DNA of 56,280 nucleotides from DATDEW01 sp046590205 (GTDB taxonomy: Bacteria; Bacteroidota; Ignavibacteria; Palsa-1295). The translations under genes were made by a program, and so were the position numbers. Location: assembly GCA_046590205.1 (NCBI GenBank), contig JBKJTT010000085.1, positions 1-56,280 on the forward strand, read 5' to 3'. The notes below the pieces were generated by a model. That model was not told the DNA's origin. It worked only from the letters and a program-made list of their open reading frames with translations, and ran no database searches. Position 1 is the stretch's first letter. The number at the start of each line of letters is the position of its first letter. Shown here piece after piece: positions 51,754 to 56,280 of this stretch.

Positions 51754-53064
51754 TTAGAAGTGGAAATAAATACCTAATACTGCATCAAGGTTTTGACTAT
51801 TGAACGTAGCATCTAAATTTTTTGACCAACCAAGTCCATCTAAATCAACCCCATTTTGTATCATCTCGTTCTTCTCCTTCTGGAGATCATAGCTCAAGTT
51901 CGTTAAACGCATACCTAAGGATAAGCCCACTTGTGATGTTACGTCAAATCGTGTGCCCAGTTCTGCACTTGTCAGAAGTCCTTCAACAGAACCACTTAAG
52001 CCAAGTGAAGTCGTAATGTTAAATGAGCTGAAAACCGGGAATCGGTATTGCAAAGTACCGCCAAACCACTCTGTCTGAACATGAGATAGCGATGTGCCTA
52101 TGTGCTTATCACCACCAACACCTCGGGTTTGTTTAATTGTCAGATGCTCCTTTGAAATGTTCATCGAACCGACACTTGCGCCAACCCAAAGATTTGTTTT
52201 CTCAAACGGTTGGAAGTAAACACCAAGCGATGAGTTTGTCACTACAGGAAAAGATACGATTGTTGCTCCATCATCCGGGTATTGCTTACCAAAGTTTTCG
52301 GTTATCACAAACTCCCAACGCTGCAAAAATGATTTTTCTGAATATGATTCTCGGTTAAATGGATTCTTCTGCATTCCGCCAATCGATCCATCAATGATAA
52401 TTGCATTCGCGACATTATCTGACTCACGCAATGTATTCACATTCGATACGGTCTGAAGTTCTGCTACTTCATTATTGTTAATTACCGGAGTGATTTGTTC
52501 ATGTATATCCGAAACGTTGCTGTTCTGATTTGAAGTATTCAGGGGCGCTTCGGAGCGTGTGTTGTTTTGTGTCTGTGTTGTGCGTACTGTGTTTGTTGCG
52601 TTTTCAATTGTATTCGTTGTTTCGAAACCTGTATTTGAATTCGATGCTGCAAGCGGTGCTTGCAAGATGACTTCGCTACGTGGCGACATTACTACTTCGG
52701 TTGTTTCTTTACCTGCAAAGAATCCGCTTCCGAAACCGACGAGTAAACTCATGACGGCAACTGCTCCCATCGCTACCCATCCGATAGCACGGGGTTTCGT
52801 TGCTACTTGTGTTACGACTGCGCTCGTCGCCGCTGTTTGAGCGACCGGCATCATTGTATTGAGCTGTGCCCAGAGCTTTTGCTCTGCTGCATAGGGGACG
52901 GTGATGGTGTCGCGGTCGCGGTCAGTCATCTCCTGCTGCTTCATATAGCTGTGGAGTTCGTCGCGACGCTCAGGCGAGACAGAGAGACGGTGCAAAAGCT
53001 CCGCTTCTTCTTCGCCCGTTATCGAGCCGTCTAAAAATCGCAATATGTCTTTACTTGCGTACAT
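51754..53064 (-). CDS. Anti-sigma-like membrane protein with a beta-barrel-like C-terminal domain
   Basis: A 436-residue protein. The first 75 residues (ILRFLDGSITGEEEAELLHRLSVSPERRDELHSYMKQQ) resemble an anti-sigma factor helical domain without the usual HxxxCxxC zinc ligands. One membrane helix follows (IGWVAMGAVAVMSLLVGFGSGFFAG, in two parts). Then comes a disordered Asn- and Thr-rich linker (NTIENATNTVRTTQTQNNTRSE). The last 200 residues (LGVYFQPFEKTNLWVGASVGSMN, then FGGTLQYRFPVFSSFNITTSLGLSGSVEG and ending LDAVLGIYFHF) look like an outer-membrane barrel or opacity-protein module. It probably restrains the adjacent sigma factor and may sense the periplasm or outer membrane. Confidence 0.7.
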   Translation of the reverse strand: MYASKDILRFLDGSITGEEEAELLHRLSVSPERRDELHSYMKQQEMTDRDRDTITVPYAAEQKLWAQLNTMMPVAQTAATSAVVTQVATKPRAIGWVAMGAVAVMSLLVGFGSGFFAGKETTEVVMSPRSEVILQAPLAASNSNTGFETTNTIENATNTVRTTQTQNNTRSEAPLNTSNQNSNVSDIHEQITPVINNNEVAELQTVSNVNTLRESDNVANAIIIDGSIGGMQKNPFNRESYSEKSFLQRWEFVITENFGKQYPDDGATIVSFPVVTNSSLGVYFQPFEKTNLWVGASVGSMNISKEHLTIKQTRGVGGDKHIGTSLSHVQTEWFGGTLQYRFPVFSSFNITTSLGLSGSVEGLLTSAELGTRFDVTSQVGLSLGMRLTNLSYDLQKEKNEMIQNGVDLDGLGWSKNLDATFNSQNLDAVLGIYFHF

Positions 53065-53082
53065 AGTTCTATTCTAACTTTC

Positions 53083-53673
53083 CTAACTCTCTTTATAATA
53101 TGGTTCTAATAAAGCCCGAAGCTGTTCGCGTGTGCGGTAGATGCGACTCTTTACAGCCGGTATCGTCAGGTGCAGCACGTCAGCGATCTCAATATATGAT
53201 AAACCCTGATATTCAAATAGTAAGAACGGTTCGCGGTTCTCTGGGGGGACCTGGTCGAGAGCCCACTGAATCCGTGCCTGCCAATCCTCGCCGAAATCTT
53301 GCTCCGGCGCAGCCAAACCATAGACATGGTCAAGCCCTTCGGATGGTTTGCGGTCGCGGATGCGATTGAGGCATAAGTTATGAGCTATCGTAAATATCCA
53401 GCCGGAGAGACTCTTATCTTCTGCGAACTGGTGCGAACGCTCATAAACACGTATAAATACCTCTTGGTAAAGATCTTCGGCTTCTTCGGCACTCCCGAGC
53501 ATACGAAGGCAGTAGCTATAAACCCGTTGGCGGAACCGCAGATAAAGCTCCGTGAACGCCTGCCGATTTCCGGAGATAAAAGCCCGAAACAGCGCAATTT
53601 CTTGCACCCTTTCCCGCTCTCTGTCTTCGGATTCGCGCATTTTGCGATCCATTGTCTCTGCTAAATATGCCAT
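53083..53673 (-). CDS. ECF sigma factor
   Basis: A 196-residue sigma factor. Region 2 (LFRAFISGNRQAFTELYLRFRQRVYSYCLRMLGSAEEAEDLYQEVFIRVYERSHQF) and region 4 (ALDQVPPENREPFLLFEYQGLSYIEIADVLHLTIPAVKSRIYRTREQLRALL) are complete. Its gene lies 18 bases before the anti-sigma-like gene, the usual sigma/anti-sigma order. Sigma factors of this type respond to envelope or environmental stress; the signal is unknown. Confidence 0.94.
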   Translation of the reverse strand: MAYLAETMDRKMRESEDRERERVQEIALFRAFISGNRQAFTELYLRFRQRVYSYCLRMLGSAEEAEDLYQEVFIRVYERSHQFAEDKSLSGWIFTIAHNLCLNRIRDRKPSEGLDHVYGLAAPEQDFGEDWQARIQWALDQVPPENREPFLLFEYQGLSYIEIADVLHLTIPAVKSRIYRTREQLRALLEPYYKES

Positions 53674-53790
53674 AACCGAATGCGGTGCCTAAGGCATCTA
53701 TATATAATAACACACCGACCCAACGGAAGTTGCGGCGGAAATGCTTATTTTGTGGAAAAATCAGGTTTGATGTTACAGCAATTTACAATT

Positions 53791-54996
53791 CTACTCCTTC
53801 ACCTTCCGCAACAACCACAGACCTGCTAAGAAGAAGATACCCAATGATACGATTGCCGGACGTTGACCGAAGCCGTCGGAGAGGACGCCGAAGATGAGCG
53901 GACCGATGACGGCGCTGGCTTTGCCGCAGAAGCCGTCGTAGAAGCCGAAGAACTCTGTGGTATGTTCCTTCGGTGTGAGATGCGCCATCATCGAACGTGA
54001 TGCCGATTGGCTTGACCCAAGTGCTAACCCCACCACACCTGCCACAACGAAAAACGATGTCTTATCTTCGCTAAAGAACGCACCGAGGATAACAAGAAGC
54101 CAGATGCAAAGAGTTATCATGATAGTTCGTTTCGCGCCGCGTTTATCGGCATACCATCCAAAGACAAGCGAGCCAATAACAGCAACAAGCTGTACCATCA
54201 ACAGCAGCATGATAAGGTCTGATGTCGTGAAGCCGAGCGTGTTCTTTGCATAGCGCCCGGAAAAACCGATGACCGTAAGTATGGCATCGTTATAGAGAAA
54301 GAACGCAAGTAGAAATATCGAAACGTTACGGTAGCGGCGGATATTGCCGATGGTCTTTCGTACTTGTTTGAATCCGTTCTTAACTAATGTAAAGATAGAA
54401 TCACTGCTTGCTTGAGGTTTTGCTTCAGGTACAAAAAGAAAGAGTGGAATTGCGAAGACGGCAAACATCAACGCTGTTACGAGAAACGTCTCTTTGTATT
54501 GTTCGCTCTCGAGAAAACCCATGTTCACGAGAATCGCAGCAAGCGAGCCGAAGTACCCGACAGCAAATCCGTAACCGGAGATGCGTCCGTATTTATCGGG
54601 AGTAGTTATCTCGGGAAGAAATGCATCATAGAACACGATGCCACCCTCGAAACCTGCATTAGCGAAAACAAACAGTAGAATGCCGGCAAGTACCATCCCG
54701 GGCACAAGGAAGTATGTTCCGGCAGTACAGAGGACTGCGATGAGTGTAAAAACAAATAGGAATTTCTTCTTTGAGCTTGTCGCATCTGCGATAGCACCAA
54801 GCGCAGGAGCAAGCAGCGCTACAAACAGCATCGAGCCGCTCATCGCTAAGCCCCAATAGAGGTCACCGTGTCCGTCAGTGACAATAAAATTTCCGAAGTA
54901 TATCGGGAAGACGAACGTCACCATTATCATCGCGAACGATGAATTGGCAAAATCGAAGAGAGTCCACGAAGGTATCCTGAGAGCGTCGCGTTTCAC
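53791..54996 (-). CDS. UMF1-family MFS transporter
   Basis: A 401-residue membrane protein with about twelve helices. The UMF1/Atg22-like opening SWTLFDFANSSFAMIMVTFVFPIYFG, the loop AIADATSSKKKFLFVFTLIAVLC and the VVGLALGSSQSASRSMMAHLTPKEHTTEFFGFYDGFCGKASAVIGP segment are family hallmarks. The substrate is not known; relatives include vacuolar amino-acid effluxers. It stands alone between the sigma factor and nusB. Confidence 0.9.
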   Translation of the reverse strand: MKRDALRIPSWTLFDFANSSFAMIMVTFVFPIYFGNFIVTDGHGDLYWGLAMSGSMLFVALLAPALGAIADATSSKKKFLFVFTLIAVLCTAGTYFLVPGMVLAGILLFVFANAGFEGGIVFYDAFLPEITTPDKYGRISGYGFAVGYFGSLAAILVNMGFLESEQYKETFLVTALMFAVFAIPLFLFVPEAKPQASSDSIFTLVKNGFKQVRKTIGNIRRYRNVSIFLLAFFLYNDAILTVIGFSGRYAKNTLGFTTSDLIMLLLMVQLVAVIGSLVFGWYADKRGAKRTIMITLCIWLLVILGAFFSEDKTSFFVVAGVVGLALGSSQSASRSMMAHLTPKEHTTEFFGFYDGFCGKASAVIGPLIFGVLSDGFGQRPAIVSLGIFFLAGLWLLRKVKE

Positions 54997-55033
54997 TCTG
55001 CAAAGTTACGAAGAAATTGCTGCGACTTAAGGA

Positions 55034-55630
55034 TTACGTACTCTGATCTATCAACCCGCGTCCTTCTTTATTCAACAGACCTTTCTCTGCAAGGTTATCT
55101 TTGACCTTATGCAGGATGCCGTTGATGAACTTGCTGCTTTCATCGGTGGAGAAATCTTTGGCAATCTCGATAAGCTCGTTGATGGTTGCTTTCGGTGGTA
55201 TCTCCGGGAAGTACATGAATTCGGTTATACCTATCTGGAGGAGTATCTTATCAATGAGCGCGACGCGAGAGAAATCCCAGTTCGCGAGGCGTTCGGTGAT
55301 GACAGCATTTATCGCATCCTCATTTGTACTGAATCGGCGTAGGAGATCGCGGGCGAATTCTGTCCCTTGTTCGCCGAGCTTGTCATCGCTTGCAATGACA
55401 AGTGTAAAAAGCTGATCAGTGTCACTACCGTTACCTGCGGCTTTGGAGTAGATCGCTTGCATCACACGTTCACGAGCTAAGCGGCGGCGTGAGAGTTTTT
55501 TATCGCGCTCGGGGTCGTTCTCAAACATCTCACCTGTCTCGATCTGAAGCTCTGTCTCTTCGGGAGACATCTCAAGATTCGAGCGGTAATAGAACCTATC
55601 TTTGGGTTTCTCTTGTGGTTTATCAGTCAT
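55034..55630 (-). CDS. nusB: Transcription antitermination factor NusB
   Basis: A 198-residue protein. The NusB fold starts near residue 45 with SRRRLARERVMQAIYS, then ANWDFSRVALIDKILLQIGITEFMYFPEIPPKATINELIEIAKDFSTDESSKFINGILHKV, complete. The N-terminal 45 residues (a charged, disordered tail) are extra compared with most NusB. With NusE it binds boxA in rRNA operons. Its ATG overlaps the stop of the upstream SurA-like gene (TGATG). Confidence 0.95.
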   Translation of the reverse strand: MTDKPQEKPKDRFYYRSNLEMSPEETELQIETGEMFENDPERDKKLSRRRLARERVMQAIYSKAAGNGSDTDQLFTLVIASDDKLGEQGTEFARDLLRRFSTNEDAINAVITERLANWDFSRVALIDKILLQIGITEFMYFPEIPPKATINELIEIAKDFSTDESSKFINGILHKVKDNLAEKGLLNKEGRGLIDQST

Positions 55631-56229
55631 CAGTACAACCCAAACGAAGTTCGACGGTCAATGATTTGCGCAGTTGTTAACTTCTTTTGGTACCAGTCGG
55701 TAAATGCTTTCATGCGTTCTTCATAGCTCGCCCCTTTTTTTGCAAGTGAAGCATAAAACCGTTCACCTTCGTACTTTACCCAGTAGTATTCCACATAGCG
55801 AGTACGAGCAAGGTCGGGCTCGGGGTTTCGCAGGTACTTGGCGCAATTTTCTCTGTCAAACGCGCCGATTGTATTGACGAACTGCCCACGAAGTTCATCG
55901 GGTGGCTCGGCAAGCAAACGTTTAATTACCTGCTCTTCAGTGAGTCCGAGTTTGCGTTTCTCGACTTCTTCTTCAACTAAAATATCAAGAACGATCTTAT
56001 CCCATGTCATATTCACGTAGCGTGTGAAGGCGGTATCGCTCACGACGGAGTCACGCTGACCATCACGGACTGTTTGCATGAACATATCCTTGAAATCACC
56101 ATAATAGATAGCAGTACTATTAATGACGCCGACCGTATCAAGCGACTTATACTTCCGCTGTTTCTTGACCGAATCAAGAGGAGCAGATTTAACCGCAGAG
56201 ACACAAAATAACGCAGAGAAAAAAAGCAC
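55630..56229 (-). CDS. SurA-like periplasmic protein, start at or beyond the window edge
   Basis: A 199-residue protein from a GTG at 56229, but the frame stays open to the window edge and the only in-frame start codon there is this GTG. Reading on upstream gives basic residues before the hydrophobic stretch (KGRRRALITVLFFSALFCVSA), which makes a better signal peptide, so the true start may lie outside the window. The body has an IYYGDFKDMFMQTVRDG region and a long helix with YVNMTWDKIVLDILVEEEVEKRKLGLTEEQV, like the SurA/peptidyl-prolyl isomerase N-terminal chaperone domain. No parvulin domain is present. Confidence 0.65.
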   Translation of the reverse strand: MLFFSALFCVSAVKSAPLDSVKKQRKYKSLDTVGVINSTAIYYGDFKDMFMQTVRDGQRDSVVSDTAFTRYVNMTWDKIVLDILVEEEVEKRKLGLTEEQVIKRLLAEPPDELRGQFVNTIGAFDRENCAKYLRNPEPDLARTRYVEYYWVKYEGERFYASLAKKGASYEERMKAFTDWYQKKLTTAQIIDRRTSFGLY

Positions 56230-56280
56230 TGTGATGAGTGCTCTTCTTCTTCCTTTACGCTTTACGCTTTCAGCTTTTAG

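Overview
The window reads as a chromosomal stretch from a free-living, Gram-negative, aerobic bacterium of the Bacteroidota/Chlorobiota (FCB) group, possibly a Kapabacteria- or Ignavibacteria-like lineage. The taxon is an inference from three things. Two secreted proteins end in type IX secretion (T9SS) sorting domains. Several intergenic regions carry TAnnTTTG elements, the -7 box of Bacteroidota promoters; the best has TTTG 20 bases upstream. Branched-chain 2-oxoacid dehydrogenase E1 alpha and beta are fused in one chain. Most genes are intact housekeeping genes; no rRNA, CRISPR array or recognisable insertion sequence was seen.

Layout. 1-4.1 kb: a partial DUF4905-like gene and a large T9SS cargo protein. 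4.3-6.7 kb: a VWA protein, a decayed cupin gene and an unknown basic protein. 6.7-10.6 kb: a drug-type ABC exporter, a methyltransferase, a crotonase-family protein and gmk. 10.8 kb: initiator tRNA. 11.5-17.9 kb: one phosphate operon on the minus strand (porin-pstS-pstC-pstA-pstB-phoU), with a hairpin after pstS and a repeat-bearing insertion in PstC. 18.4-22.1 kb: an AT-rich accessory island with an HExxH protein facing a frameshifted nuclease-ATPase gene. 22.3-26.8 kb: a glycine-rich RRM protein, cytochrome oxidase subunits III and IV, and a set for a periplasmic molybdopterin oxidoreductase with its membrane cytochrome b.

26.9-35.4 kb: cell-envelope genes (murI, floA, glmM, uppS, bamA) and a fumarylacetoacetase-family gene. 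35.4-38.1 kb: secreted and lipoprotein genes including a trypsin-like protease and a small protein sharing its N-terminal domain. 38.1-42.5 kb: fused E1, a beta-carbonic anhydrase, a MazF-type toxin-antitoxin pair and an M42 peptidase. 43-45.7 kb: an AT-rich secreted metalloprotease, an unknown secreted protein and a sigma factor. 46-50.9 kb: a membrane adenylate/guanylate cyclase, xerD, a 7TM-HD phosphohydrolase and a TlpA-like thioredoxin. 51-53.7 kb: an ECF sigma factor with an anti-sigma-like fusion and a lipoprotein. 53.8-56.3 kb: a UMF1-type MFS transporter, nusB and a SurA-like gene cut by the window edge.

The strongest candidate for something undescribed is the 18.4-22.1 kb island. 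It looks like a two-gene defence-type locus: an HExxH protein next to a PD-(D/E)xK nuclease fused to a P-loop ATPase. The large gene is interrupted by what looks like a single lost base. Also unusual are PstC with a three-copy acidic repeat, subunit III of cytochrome oxidase with an inserted membrane region, a molybdopterin oxidoreductase built as a lipoprotein without a Tat motif, and an anti-sigma-like protein ending in a beta-barrel-like domain.
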